Shown here piece after piece: positions 34,303-45,553 of a DNA stretch of 64,000 nucleotides. Made by a program: the position numbers and the translations under genes. Position 1 is the stretch's first letter. Each line of letters starts with the position of its first letter. The notes under the pieces were generated by a model that searched no databases, had not been told where the DNA came from, and was given only the letters and a program-made list of their open reading frames with translations. The stretch comes from Isoetes taiwanensis (lineage: Eukaryota > Streptophyta > Lycopodiopsida > Isoetales > Isoetaceae): positions 24,301,159-24,365,158 of the forward strand of contig JAJEKV010000002.1 of the NCBI GenBank assembly GCA_021234155.1, read 5' to 3'.

Positions 34303-34748
34303 CTACTCTGAATTTTCTGAAGTGCTCCATTTCCAACTTGTTGTGAGATTCTTCAGAAGATCAGTAGATTGGACTACTGATCTTTCATCTCCACTAACTA
34401 TCATGTGATCAGATGTGTCAGATCTTATTTTATCAGGAATAGCAAATTCACTAAATACCTCATCATCTTCATCTTTAGAGTTGGTCTTAGATTTTTCACT
34501 CTGTTGTTCAGCAACAAAAGCTTTTTCATAACCTCTACCTCTATAAGATCTGTCCCCTCTGCCATCAGATCTTCCTCTTCCCCTTCCATAATTCTTTGGA
34601 GTTGGACATTTAGAGGCTACATGACCTCTTCCCCCACATGTATAGCAGTTAAATTCTTTTTTTTTTTTTTGGACATTCATTTTTATAGTGACCTTGCTCA
34701 TGGCAATGATAGCAAGTCACTTTCTTTTTTACCACTAGCACTTCAGAC
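34303..34748 (-). pseudogene. Copia gag zinc knuckle and protease start
   Basis: The frame contains a CCHC zinc knuckle (CYTCGGRGHVASKC) that binds element RNA, then an Arg/Gly-rich stretch (GRGRGRSDGRGDRSYRGRGY), and then sequence approaching the protease (SDHMIVSGDE). An A run near 34660 disrupts the upstream frame. It is interrupted upstream by the hAT MITE at 34749-35023. Confidence 0.85.
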
Positions 34749-35023
34749 CATGGAATAATTTAAGGGCTAATCTTAGCAATTTGGCGATTTTTTAGCACAT
34801 TTTCAAAAAAAAATGGCTAAAGTAAATGGAAAAATTTGGGAAAAAAATAATAATTTTAGCTTAACTTTTTTCGGGACTACACCAAACCTGGAGCTCTTTA
34901 GCCAAACGCTAGAAAGTTAGAGAGTGAAATTTTGTACTGTTTAGCTAAACCATAGAAACTTTTAGAGTGAATTTCGGGCTAGTTTGGCTAATAAGAAATA
35001 TGCGATTAGTAATTTATTCCCTG
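34749..35023. mobile_element. hAT-type MITE, short copy
   Basis: Terminal inverted repeats CATGGAATAATTTA and CAGGGAATAAATTA are flanked by a perfect 8-bp target duplication CTTCAGAC (34741-34748, 35024-35031), diagnostic of hAT insertion. It is the inverted relative of 33382-33985 but lacks about 325 bp of the interior. The join lies at the word ttagcc, present at both edges of the missing segment. Confidence 0.85.
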
Positions 35024-35031
35024 CTTCAGAC

Positions 35032-35772
35032 TCATTAGATTGCTTGCCTTAATAGTTTCTTTTGTTCCCATTCAGTTCTTAGACAATTTTCTGCTTCCTC
35101 TCTTGAACTGCAGGTGTTTCTAATAAACAAGGCCAAATTTTCATTGTCAACAGCCCTTGAAATTTGCAAAACTTGACTCCTGTCAGAAATATTCACATTT
35201 GCTCCAGTAAGATCTGCTATAAGATTATCAAATTTATCAAAGAACCCTGAGACATCCTCATCTTCTGCTAATTTTAAACCTCTTAGCTCATATTCAAGCA
35301 AGTCAATTTGGGAAGATGTTTTATCTTCATAATGCTTAAGCATGAATTTCCACATGTCTCGTGGACTCAACCCTCTCAATTTCAATCTAATTGTAGGACT
35401 AACCTTGCATGATATAATTCCTTGAGCCTCCTTTGCTTTTGTGTGCAAAGATTTGCCTCCAGAACTGCTTCTCCCTGCTGTGCCTCCAACACCTGCACTT
35501 TGAGAAGTCTGACTTGCACCTGTAGCATTAATAGAGCTCGCTGAGTTTGAACCAGATCTGGTCAACACCCCTGCAACAACATTTCCCTGTGGATCTACTA
35601 AATCCCATAAATCTTCCACTTGTAAAATGTGTACTATGGCATCCTTCCAAACTTGGAACCCTGGGCCTCCAATGTACACAACAACTGTGTTAAGCAAACT
35701 TGATCCAAATCTGCTAGACATGATAATAGCTTTGATACCACTGTTAGTATTTGAGCAAAATATATTCTTCAA
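35032..35772 (-). pseudogene. Copia gag
   Basis: A frame of about 230 residues contains gag text of the plant copia (UBN2-like) type: WKDAIVHILQVEDLWDLVDP, MWKFMLKHYEDKTSSQIDLL and EDVSGFFDKFDNLIADL. A Ser/Gly-rich insert lies at residues about 70-110. Gag forms the element's particle. The C-terminus is cut by the hAT MITE and the N-terminus begins at the PBS-adjacent leader. Confidence 0.85.
35729..35740 (-). other. Copia primer-binding site
   Basis: TGGTATCAAAGC on the minus strand, one base inside the LTR, is close to the complement of the initiator tRNA-Met 3' end used by many plant copia elements. Confidence 0.75.
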
Positions 35773-36369
35773 TTTAAATGTCTAGCAAGATTAATCATCT
35801 ACAACTTGTCTTTGCAAGCAATAAGGGAGCCAAAAGATGGTCACTAATCCCTTATGCCACATCAATCATATTTCCAACAATCTTTAACACCTTCTCAAAC
35901 ATTATGATATACTAGAACAAAATAAACCGACCCTGAATCATTGCTCCTGCTTCTGGATAATCGTCCTCAGTCATGATCAATCATCATATATATAACTATT
36001 CTTGGTAGATCCGGCGGTTAAGGGGTGGATAAACTTTCCAATCCAGGCTTCTTCTATTATCACCAAATATCCCACAGGCGTATCAAAATAAAATTGCCTT
36101 TGAACCATTGAAACCTAATCATGTTAACACGCGTATTTTTTCCACGCGTATTTCATATGGCGGAACTGTATATGGGCGCTGAGTGCGAAATACAGCCTCA
36201 AAATTGGATTCTAAGCGCCTCAATTACAGCCAGCGCCCCTTTTCAACTTAGATGCTCTTTAGATGCATTCACTGCCACTGCTTCTCATGAATGCTCGTAT
36301 GACTTATAGCCTTAGAGATAAGTGCAGAACTCGACTGTCAAAATCACTTATAAGCTGAATATTCTAACA
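35742..36369 (-). repeat. Copia 5' LTR, complete
   Basis: The 628-bp LTR begins TGTTAG and ends CTAACA on both strands. It adjoins the primer-binding site at its left and shares 335 bp with the truncated copy at 27088-27422. The flank to the right (aatct) has no matching copy at the left end because that end is lost. Confidence 0.85.
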
Positions 36370-36428
36370 AATCTATCTTTCATTTTTATCTTCATCTATT
36401 TATTCATGTAGTAATTTCTATTGTGTAG

Positions 36429-37020
36429 GTATTCAGGAAGTTCCAACATACTAAAAACTGATTTGACGGCAAAAGATAGACTCATTGTTTTGGATTTAAC
36501 TAGTGTTTTGGTTAAAACTCTTGGTACTAATGAATACATATGCTTGGAATCAGGATTAACAATGCAATACACTAGTAGAAAGAAAGTGAAATTCAACCAA
36601 GACTTTATTTCAAAAGTGTAGTGTTGTATATGGTCATTAATGCAGCTCTCTAAAGTGGAAGATGTGCTTCAAGTATTATGTCTAGATTTAAGGGACGAAT
36701 TTCTATTTGTTTGGGGACAGGAAAAAGACCATTTTTCCCACCCTACCAAATCTAGCTGTCTAGTCACGATGAAAGCACTTGAGAAAGTAATGGACTCATA
36801 TCTAAGGTTCAAAGGTAAAACTTTGCTTCTTGATGATTCATTGTATAAGGCTTACCTTGGCACCCCTAGAACATTCTGCTAGTACCTGCATTCAAAATGG
36901 ATGTCTGTGATGAAGTGCTAACAATCCTCACTCCAAAGATAAAAGAAATACTGCAGGCCAAGACTGAGGCAAAAATGAAGATACCAGTGAAGAACACATA
37001 CAATTGCAAGCCTTGACCTA
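36429..37020 (+). pseudogene. FCP1-like HAD phosphatase fragment
   Basis: Broken frames match plant NLI-interacting-factor (FCP1-type HAD) phosphatases. AKDRLIVLDLTSVLV (about 36467-36510) contains the first catalytic-Asp motif. DEFLFVWGQEKDHF and LEKVMDSYLRF follow, then KTLLLDDSLYKAYLGTPRTF (about 36815-36880) with the DDS motif typical of the family. After a stop near 36880, a shifted frame continues VPAFKMDVCDEVLTI. Part of the middle is missing after a stop at 36619. These proteins dephosphorylate Ser/Thr of protein substrates, but this copy is inactive. Confidence 0.7.
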
Positions 37021-37171
37021 TGACAGATAACAACAATAGTAGTGCGCTAGTGAATGAGGAATGCTAACAATCCTCAACCCGAAGATAAAAGAGATACTGT
37101 AGGCCAAGACTGAGGCAAAAATGAAGATACTAGTGACGAACATATAGAATTGCAAGCCTTGACCTATGACA
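36918..37171. repeat. Tandem duplication of the phosphatase 3' end
   Basis: 36918-37034 (tgctaacaatcctcactcca ... gacctatgacagata) is repeated at 37061-37171 with a few substitutions and indels. Confidence 0.8.
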
Positions 37172-37179
37172 GATAGAAA

Positions 37180-40100
37180 GATTATGAAGTTATGTTTGGA
37201 AGAGCTTTTTGGAAATCAACAGCAGTAGTGTACTCTAGTGAATGAGGAATTGAAGTTGGTTTATGGTGATGAAGATTGTCATCCTCCATTAGTGTGATTC
37301 AGCCTGAGACATTATATCATCTATTTAAGCTTGTGCAGACTACCATCCTTGTCTTATATAAAGTTAAAAAAATTTATGCTTTACCGTTGAATTGCTATAA
37401 TGCTGAATTGCAAAGGGCGCTTGTTTTTTCTTTTCAGCAAGTTTCTTGTCTGTAACATGATTAATTTATATGGAATGTTTATGTGATTTAATGCTGAATT
37501 TCAAGGGGTGCTTAATTCCAGCAAATGTTGTTTGTTGTCAAGTGCTTAGCTTATTGTTTACAAGTGGTATTCTGTGGCATGAGTCTTAGTGTCAGCTAGT
37601 GCTTACTGTTATGCAGTCAGTTACTAAGTATACAATTGTTTAAAGCTAGCAATTCATTGCAAAAGTGCTCATGTTATTAAGTGCTTATCGTCATGCATTG
37701 AATGGGCACTGCCGCAACACTTGAAAGTGCTTAGTGTTTGAGAGAGAGCATGTTCATTCAAATAATGTTCTACAGAATTCAATGGATTGCAATAATGCTT
37801 ACAAGGATTCAAACAAACAAAAAATTGATTTCAACAAAGATAATACAAAGATTCTTGCATATGGTAGATTAGAAATTTGAGCTGAGGTTATGGGTTGTTG
37901 GATGGTGCTAATGATAATATTTTAGATCATGTATGGACGATGATCTAGAATGTGTGATGGATCTGTCAAGCATGGAAATGTAATGACATGATATCCTAGT
38001 ATTGGTCTCTTTAATTATATTTTTTGTGGTAGATAACTCTGGTGGGATGCATGTGATCAAGGAACTAATTTTAGTTCAATCTTGTACAAAACATAGACGC
38101 TAATAGAAACATCTTCATGTGGTGAGGCTGGATGATGTGAAGGTATGGTTTTTACATTTGCTTGTTTTCTCTACAACTGGTTGATGATCGAGTGGTAGAC
38201 TCTATCGGCAAATGTATTTTGGGATAAAGTGCGAAAGAATGTTAAAGCAGAATATAATTATGTATGAAGGTGAGCTTTCCTTATCAAATCAGGTGAGTTA
38301 TTTCTACATTAAGGAGACATTAAGTGGTTTGCTAGTAGTGAGTTGATGCTTCTGGATCCTTGAGTATGAGGTGTTGATATATCCTCGCCTGCTGTTACTG
38401 ATTCAATTTGAGACAGGTTATAATTGAGTCCATGATAACAAGAATGTAGCCAAAATAAGATATAAGCTGAGCTTAAGTTTGTCTATTGCATTTGATGGTT
38501 TTGGTTGTCAGATGGCTAGTCTAGAAATCTTGTATAGATAGTTATAGTATTGACATAGAAGAAAATGCCATTATCCTATACAATGACTCTATTTGGAGAT
38601 TAAAGTTTTGTGCATGTTCTTGTAAGCAATCTTTTGTACATGTTTTCTATCCAAGGTTATAGCTGAAGTAGGATTTGGAGGATTTGAAAGATTCTCATAT
38701 TTCTCAAGGGCAAAAGTAAGTGCTTTTTAGAACACACAGATTTGGTCAAGGATTGAGTAAATAGAGAATGATCTTAAACATTTGGCCAAGATATATTGAG
38801 AAATAACTTGAGCTATGTTGGATATATAATAGGATATATCCACATTACAAATGTTGATTGGAATAGCCATATCCTGGGTGGTAGGGAGCAGCCGTGGCAG
38901 ACATAGTAGTGGAACCTAAAAGTATAAGGACATACTTGAGCTGAGGTGGAAGGAAATGTTACAGCAAGGTGAAATGCCACATTTGGAATTATATAATTTG
39001 ATAGAAAAGTACTACAGCAATATGCCCAAGAAGTTGGGGTTACTGTCTATATACTTTTGCTCTCTTACTTTTGAGGGATACACTAAAGGGATGTTAATTT
39101 CATCACAATCTATCAAGGAAAGTAAGCATCTGTTGGGGATTGCATCATGGGATTCTTGCTAGTGATGGAAGAAAACTTGATGGTTTGAATAGTTTAGATT
39201 GGCTCGATGTATCTATCTTGGGTTAGTAAGGAAGCTAATTGGATTATGCGTGAGAGCATGCCAACAATTTTCGAGTGTAAGAAAAGATAAAGGCTTTTAT
39301 AGCTTGACTGATGTCTAGAAAAAGTCAGCGCTGCAGAATAGAAATTAACCTATGTAATGGGCGTGGATTTAGAGAGCAGGTGAGCAACGTTTGTCGAAGT
39401 TACTTTTATAGCCTAAGATATTTGATAAGTATTCCCAATATGTTAAATAGGCTTCTTTGAGAGATTCTATATTGTAGACTATGATTGTAATCACTTTAGG
39501 CTCTCTTATATTGATTATATGTGCTTTATAGCCTTGATATACTCAGACTAGCGGACTTAACTATGTATTCTATTGGTCACTTTTTGGATTTGGCCACCCA
39601 AGAAGTTTTGTGTGAGTACATATTGATTTCGATCTGAACATCTATATTGCCATGGTGGGTTTAGTATTTTAATGTATAGAACCCTCTATAAAAAATGGTA
39701 GATTCATTCTATGGGTGAAGTTGCATTAGGCTTGGTTGGGTTATACTTAAGTTTGCCCGCATTATATGCATAAGCATAGACATAGTTAGTAACAATTGAG
39801 TTTGATTCCAAACTGTGTATGCCAAATTCGTCATTGATGGTCAATACACTTAGCTTATGTCACATACATCTTTAACTTTGTTTATTATATTTATCAAGAG
39901 AGGCAAGTTTGAAAAGATATGGTGTACGATAAAACATTTGGCACTTGAGTATTGAGGCAACTTGTGCTCGTTAAGGCCATAGCAGTGTCGTGGAAGGATC
40001 TTCATTTCATGTTAAGGGTTCTTTTTTTTGTATGATTAAGATGCGACATATAAAGAAGCTTACTTATTAGTGAAAAGTATTTATTGGTGGGATATCTCTA

Positions 40101-40740
40101 TGGGTATGCCGAGACCGTAAGACGAGTTGGTTGCCTCTTGGGATTATTTTAAGCTGCATTTTCTTATCTAATTCAAGTAAAGCTTTTTATGCATGTTACA
40201 GATCATGAAACATAGTTAATTTTGAAGAGGCACCTTAATGGATTTCATTTAATGAGATAAATGGCATCTTGGTGATGCCCAGAGGAGGCATAAGTAGCCA
40301 AGATTATTTATCATGAGCACGAGCTATTTATGGACAAAGTGGTTAGAATTGATGTTGTCAAGGACTTCAAGACGAATATGGTTTAATGGCATATGTGGTT
40401 CACAATGATATGTTTAGAAGAAGAGCAGTTCCTTGCAGATTGGTTTCAAGCTTGTAATTTCATTTGTTACAATGCATGTATACTTTTCATTGAGCTGAGC
40501 AAGTGTGGTGCTCCAATGGGAAATAGAAGTCTAGATGGGTTTGATTCCTTGGGATAGAGATTTTAATAATTGAAGAAGATTGAGGCAGTATAAGCAAGCC
40601 TGGTCAACTAAATTTTAGTGTATTATAGGCCTAGATTAAAACCTATAATCCTGCATGCAATGTTAAAAGGGATGGGCAACATCTTCTTAAATTTGTGGTC
40701 AATACAATGCCACGTGGCATGAAATTTCCTTCCCCCAAAA
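37180..40740. other. Long unassigned stretch, probably decayed repeat
   Basis: About 3.5 kb without long open frames on either strand. A short frame at 38956-39162 has no recognised motif. It may be an old retroelement but I saw no catalytic motif, LTR or PBS. Confidence 0.3.
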
Positions 40741-40757
40741 CTTTACATGGAAAAATG

Positions 40758-40846
40758 TGTCGGAGGAGGCAATTTCGCTTGGTTCGGACCTAGCGTGCCC
40801 TGGGCTCGCCAAGCCCTTACCAGGCAAAATTGCCTCCCCATGACAC
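40758..40846. repeat. 89-bp inverted repeat
   Basis: GTGTCGGAGGAGGCAATTT at the left pairs with AAAATTGCCTCCCCATGACAC at the right. The GC-rich centre contains cgtgccctgggctcgcc. It could be a small MITE or an RNA hairpin. Confidence 0.55.
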
Positions 40847-41357
40847 ATTATCCCCTAACATTCATTAGAAGCAATATCGAAGAAGCAATAGTCATTGTTG
40901 CTTGCTGCAAATATAAATATGAATTTGCGTGCTAAATAGAACTGGTAATGTTTCTTTAGTATTTGGTCATGATCTATGACATATGCACCCTACGACATAT
41001 ACATCCTAATAAGATTTTATCACATGGTAGCATAGAACAAACCACATTTACCGTATTAGAGTACCAATTTGAATGTTAAATTATTGATTATCATGAGCTC
41101 TATTGCAGACCAAGTTTGTAGAGTTATCACGCGAGTTACTATGTATTATAGCCATGCATTTTGTGTGTTGAAGTATTAATTACCATAGTGACCATTATTG
41201 CAAACCAAGTTTGTGGAGTTATTATGTGAGTTCCTATATAGCCATTCATGCATACTTGTTGATCATTACATGTCATTAATAATCCATGGAGAAATACCAT
41301 ATAAAGCTAAGTCCTTGATGTACGCATGGATGCAGGATGCTTGTTTGATCAATTACC

Positions 41358-41485
41358 TAGAGCAATATCATAGAAAGCTTAATCCTTTTATACAATTTTG
41401 CGTCAATGTGAACAATTGATATAGAGCAATATCATAGAAAGCTTAATCCTTTTATACAATTTTGCGTCAATATGAACAATTGATA
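41358..41485. repeat. 64-bp tandem duplication
   Basis: Two adjacent copies beginning tagagcaatatcatagaaag. A 28-bp tandem pair (attgttctttttatgcctta) follows at about 41626-41683 and a 24-bp pair (tattatttccactaaagctc) at about 42050-42093. Confidence 0.75.
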
Positions 41486-41689
41486 TAGAACCACGTTACA
41501 CACATCTATCTTAAAGTAGTCATTCCATTCCAATCTTGAAAGACGACTATAACAATGGTCACAAATATGCATTTTGACCTACAATCAATCAAATATACTT
41601 TGAGACCAAACCAAGCCATAAATTTGTATTGTTCTTTTTATGCCTTACTCTTTTGTATTGTTCTTTTTATGCCTTACTCTTTTCTAGCA

Positions 41690-42950
41690 ACAGGTAGGAT
41701 CCATTAGGATCCATGGTCTGCAATTATATGGGCTTCTATCTTTGCTTTCATGGACATCTTAAGCAATAGAATGTATAGATATGTTCTGGCTTGAAGAACA
41801 AACAAATGAATGTCTCTTAACACGTTTTAAAAAGAGCAACATTTAAAAGGGAATAAAAGCAAATGTAGGGAAGTTTACACAGACATGAAACTGGAACTAA
41901 CTTGATAGTTCCAGAGAAATACGATAGGCCTAGCATATCTATGTATATGATAATTACAATAGACTAAACATGTGCTTCCACTCTAAAAGAAAATAAGACT
42001 TCCAATACAAATATAATTTGCTTTGTCCAATCTGTTTCATATTCCCTCACTATTATTTCCACTAAAGCTCAGTATTATTTCCACTAAAGCTCCATTCTGT
42101 TCTCTACTACATGTTGCAGAAAAGTCAAGCAACCACCATTATCAGCATCACAGTCCTGTTTGGCCTTCTTTCTTTCATTTGAGTAAAAAAATGGTTGTTA
42201 AGCTCATCCAAATTTTCCATTCTGTGCAGAGCCATGAAGTTTGAGCAATATCCAGACCTATTAACAGGTGAATAGTATCGTGGAACTTCCTTTGGTAGTG
42301 GTAGCCAGTAGCCAGAGATCAGTTGCTACAATGATTGGTAAACCCATTACAATGTTGAGGCATCAGCAATTGGCTGCTCTATTGTTTATAACTAAATACC
42401 ATGGATACACATGCTTCCATAAGGAGATTACCTTATCAATGAATGAATGGAACCTTTGGATGGTAGGAAAATCCAGCATTGAACTTAAGCATCTGCATTT
42501 CTAACATAACATTCCATGATTTAATATTCATATAGCCAGCTTCTACATCAATGTGCACTTCAGAAATATTTCCATTCGTTACATAGAATTTTGGTGAAGA
42601 ATGGTCTACTCTGATATTTGTAAACCCTGTTGCATCTTGATCCTTGTCAAATAACCCTTCCACTTCTCAACACTCTGATGCAACAAAGCAACACTCCAAC
42701 AATCAGTTATTTGCAAAGTTTTGCCTTCAGCTTGAGCCCTCAACTTGAGCTTCAAGTTACTTTGTTGCGTAAATAGTATTTATCCTCTGCACAATGTAAA
42801 CTCCCTCAACTTGGCTAAGATCTGATTTCATGGATTGGTCTGGCATCCAGGTTTGGCATGAACCAAAATGAACTAAAATAATGTATTACACCTTATAATA
42901 ATGAAAGGCCTAAATGTTTGATGTAATGGCTAAAGCCACCCCCTTAAAAT
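41690..42950. other. Unassigned DNA
   Basis: No recognised gene. Short frames on both strands lack motifs. Confidence 0.3.
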
Positions 42951-42954
42951 GTTC

Positions 42955-43720
42955 TATTTAACAAACATTACGTGCTGCCATAGAACAGGAAGTGATCCAG
43001 GGATCTGCAATAATGGATTGAAATTGCGATAGAGCCATCAACCTGATTCTACCTGATTTAACAAAAGCAATGTGTTTGCATACCTCTTTGCTGGAGAATA
43101 GTAATAATTTGCTCAAGTAATGAGGCATAGTTGCATATGAAGAAGCTGGTTTGTTGCAGTAGAATATCTGCACAGATTTTTAAATATAGCATATACAACG
43201 AACCTGATTTCTGATGCTCCTAATTTCCACAATTTGTCTTTGATTTGTAGATCTATTCTTTACAAAGAATTGGATTATGTAGTCTTCAGGTATCGAAATG
43301 CAGTATATAATCATGTGATGTGAAATAGACTGCCATATCCAAAAACGTCTTTTTGCCATGATCTGCTCTAAACATAAACAACCACAACACCCTAGACTGA
43401 TTGAATCCAATTCCATCCCATCCCATGTATCGGCCATACTAAAACATCTCTTCAAAAGTCGTAGGTGCATTGGTAGGATCATTAGTACCTGGGAATGAAG
43501 AGTTTGCACAACCATATTGACAACACAAAGCTCTGTGTACCTTGAAGTTACAGAGCAGATTAAGTAGGAGTAAAAGCTTAAATCTTGAGAGTACCATGTA
43601 AGGCACAACAGAGTCGAATCTGGCCATCGCTTTCTTCACATTCACAGATTCAAGCTCTGCACCTTCAGCACCACAGTTGGCAAATAGAACAAAAAATTAA
43701 CCCAAGGAATTCATGTCTCG
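42955..43720 (-). CDS. Possible minus-strand gene remnant, unknown product
   Basis: Coding-like minus-strand text with splice-like borders: AELESVNVKKAMARFDSVVP up to a GTACTC donor (about 43595), and GTNDPTNAPTTFEEMF after a CAG at about 43489, ending in a stop and resuming as YGRYMGWDGIGFNQS. Two telo-box units (aaaccctaaccctaaa, 43893-43908) lie upstream on this strand, which would suit a promoter or 5' UTR. I do not recognise the family and stops suggest decay. Confidence 0.25.
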
Positions 43721-43892
43721 AATTTGGCCACAACACCTGCAAATCAAACAAATTCTGATCGCTCCTACACTTTACTCCTCACTGCATCTGTAGCTATCAA
43801 TGGCAATAACTGGCATCATGCTAGTACTTTTATCCTTATTAGTATAAATTTTCTGCACATTATATACATGCAAACATGCTATAGATTTTCAT

Positions 43893-43908
43893 AAACCCTA
43901 ACCCTAAA
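43893..43908. promoter_or_regulatory. Double telo-box motif
   Basis: Two plant telomere-type units (CCCTAA) in tandem. Single or double units are common upstream of plant translation and ribosomal genes. This is too short to be an interstitial telomere. Confidence 0.4.
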
Positions 43909-44567
43909 CATAGATTTTATGCATTACATTGCATTACATGCAAAGACAGAGTTTGAGTTTGTTTTGAAATTTTACCAGATTGTAGCAGTGCGCGGCCTTT
44001 GCCACATCGGGCAATTCGTTTTGTCAGATCAAATATTATTGTTGAAGCTGTACTCTACAAACTTGCTTTTCTGTTAGATTTTTTTGACAGTCCACACCAT
44101 AGATCCTTCTCTGTGGTTACTACATTCTGCATATATTTTTTGAGTATTTTTTAGCTTTTGGCAGCATCAAGAAGTCTATCTCCAGTGGTGAGACCGACAA
44201 AATAAGCCCCGGCAGTGGATTGAAGCTCTGTTCCAAAAACGTTCAGGACACTGTCTTTCAAGTTGCCATGCATTTGTGGAAAGAGCTCCCAATGATTTCA
44301 GTTAAGTTCTGTTATGCTCTGAGGCTCTTATATGGAATCGTATGTTTAAATTTTGCCTAGTTATGCTCTGAGGCTTTACACCATAAATATTTCATAAATA
44401 AGATGACAAAAGGAACGACAAAAATATTCACTAGATACATTGCTTTGAATTCTCCAAGTTCCAGATAGATGCCTATGCACCTTAAAAGTTACAAAAAAAT
44501 ATTCATGTCCTCTGCAACCAAGACAGTTTAGATGTTTTTCCTCTTATCAGTCCAGATACGCTTCTCT

Positions 44568-45076
44568 TTAGCTTTCTGGATTTGTTATAGGGGGTATAGA
44601 GTGCTTAACAACAATAGGAGGTCTGAGAGCCTTTGCTTCTGCTTCTCTCTGAAGTCTAGCATTGTACATTTCTTCAGTTTCTACAGAAAGCAGCCTCTTC
44701 ACCTGAAAATTTTTCCACTGAACTGATTCTAAGATGGCCAAAATGCAAATTTACAAGCTGAAAAACAAGTCCTGGAATCTGTAAACTGCAAACGACGAAT
44801 CTGACCACATGCTTCAATTATGGCATGCAAAAGGCTTCAGGCTATTCAAGGTTGTGCGATCTTAAACCTATTCTGAATAATCAAAGGGGAAAAAAAAAAT
44901 ACCTGGTTGATCATGCCCCGAATGGTAGAAGTATTGTTGAGAATGATGGTCTGGTGACGGCGACGGAGGCCAAGAGCTCTCACAGTCCGTCTATGGAGCT
45001 GTCTGGTTCCGGGAAGCCCTCGTACAAGCTGCACTGCCAGACGTTTACTCCATGCTATCGGGACATTGCTCGCCAT
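44568..45076 (-). CDS. Mitochondrial large-subunit ribosomal protein uL30, two exons
   Basis: Exon one (45076-44903, 58 codons) begins MASNVPIAWSKRLAVQLVRG and contains RTVRALGLRRRHQTIILNNT and RGMINQ, ending at a GT donor. The acceptor TTTTCAG precedes exon two (44702-44568), which continues in phase VKRLLSVETEEMYNARLQRE and ALRPPIVVKHSIPP to a stop. The joined product is 102 residues. The pattern LVRGLPGT-LHRRT-ALGLRR-H-T followed by IRGMI-QVKRL--VETEEMYN matches plant mitochondrial uL30 (bacterial L30 fold plus a plant-type C-terminal extension). The protein is a structural component of the mitoribosome. Two telo-box motifs lie just upstream of the ATG, typical of plant ribosomal protein genes. 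No stops or shifts, so it is probably functional. Confidence 0.88.
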
Positions 45077-45083
45077 CGCTTCT

Positions 45084-45120
45084 AAACCCTAAAACTAACT
45101 CCTTTCTAGGTTTAGGGTTT
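45084..45120 (-). promoter_or_regulatory. Telo-boxes upstream of the uL30 gene
   Basis: AAACCCTAA (45084-45092) and TTTAGGGTTT (45111-45120) lie within 45 bp of the start codon. Such motifs mark promoters or leaders of plant ribosomal protein genes. Confidence 0.6.
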
Positions 45121-45360
45121 TTGTGAAAAATACAATCTTGAAAATTTGTTCACCTCTTCAAAAGCCAAATGTTTCGTGAAGTATTATCATTTGGGGTGTC
45201 CAATAATTTTTTGGGACTATCCGATCCAAGCATATACCACAGCATATGCCACGCCATCAAATTCCAGCCTTCAAACTTATATTTGACTTACCCCTATTAG
45301 CCAAGCAAACCATTGAATAAATACAATCTTTGAAATTTGAAAGTTTGGCCAAACAAACAA
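45121..45360. other. Upstream intergenic DNA
   Basis: No gene recognised. Confidence 0.3.
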
Positions 45361-45365
45361 TGAGC

Positions 45366-45447
45366 CTGGGGAGTCGAACCCTAGTATAAGTTTCGACGCT
45401 CATCCAAGCATACTAGGTATCCCATAAGAGGGATGCCTAGTATGCTT
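45366..45447 (-). repeat. tRNA-derived SINE-like element with terminal hairpin
   Basis: On the minus strand GGTTCGACTCC is a perfect Pol III B-box, with an A-box-like TGCTTGGATGAGCG about 30 nt upstream, but no full tRNA cloverleaf forms. Immediately upstream is a 17-18 bp hairpin (45406-45423 pairing with 45431-45447; stem aagcatactaggyatcc). It could be the head of a SINE, or an unrelated palindrome beside a chance B-box. Confidence 0.35.
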
Positions 45448-45469
45448 AGGGGCCGAAGCCCACTAACAA

Positions 45470-45553
45470 AGCAAACAGGTCAGTACCAGCACATCATTTT
45501 AATACACAATCCAAAGCAAACAGGTCAGTACCAGCACATCATTTTAATACACA
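45470..45553. repeat. 42-bp tandem duplication
   Basis: Two adjacent copies of aaagcaaacaggtcagtacc followed by agcacatcattttaatacac. Confidence 0.85.

Larger units (their letters stand above)
27088..36369 (-). mobile_element. Ty1/copia retrotransposon, nested and disrupted
   Basis: On the minus strand the order is 5' LTR (right), PBS, gag, zinc knuckle, protease linker, integrase, RT, RNase H, polypurine tract (27423-27432) and 3' LTR (left). This is copia order (integrase before RT). The two LTRs share 335 bp with about 13 differences counted by eye. The interior holds at least four later events between 30203 and 35031: a kinase gene fragment, a foldback element within a palindrome, and two hAT MITEs. 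No continuous polyprotein remains, so the element is immobile on its own. Confidence 0.85.

Noticed and set aside
37180-40740. Gypsy retrotransposon
   Set aside because: Length and decay would fit, but I found no RT, integrase, LTR or primer-binding motif.
43893-43908. Interstitial telomere repeat
   Set aside because: Only two CCCTAA units, which is better explained as a telo-box promoter motif.
45366-45440. tRNA gene
   Set aside because: A B-box is present but no acceptor stem, anticodon arm or full cloverleaf can be drawn.
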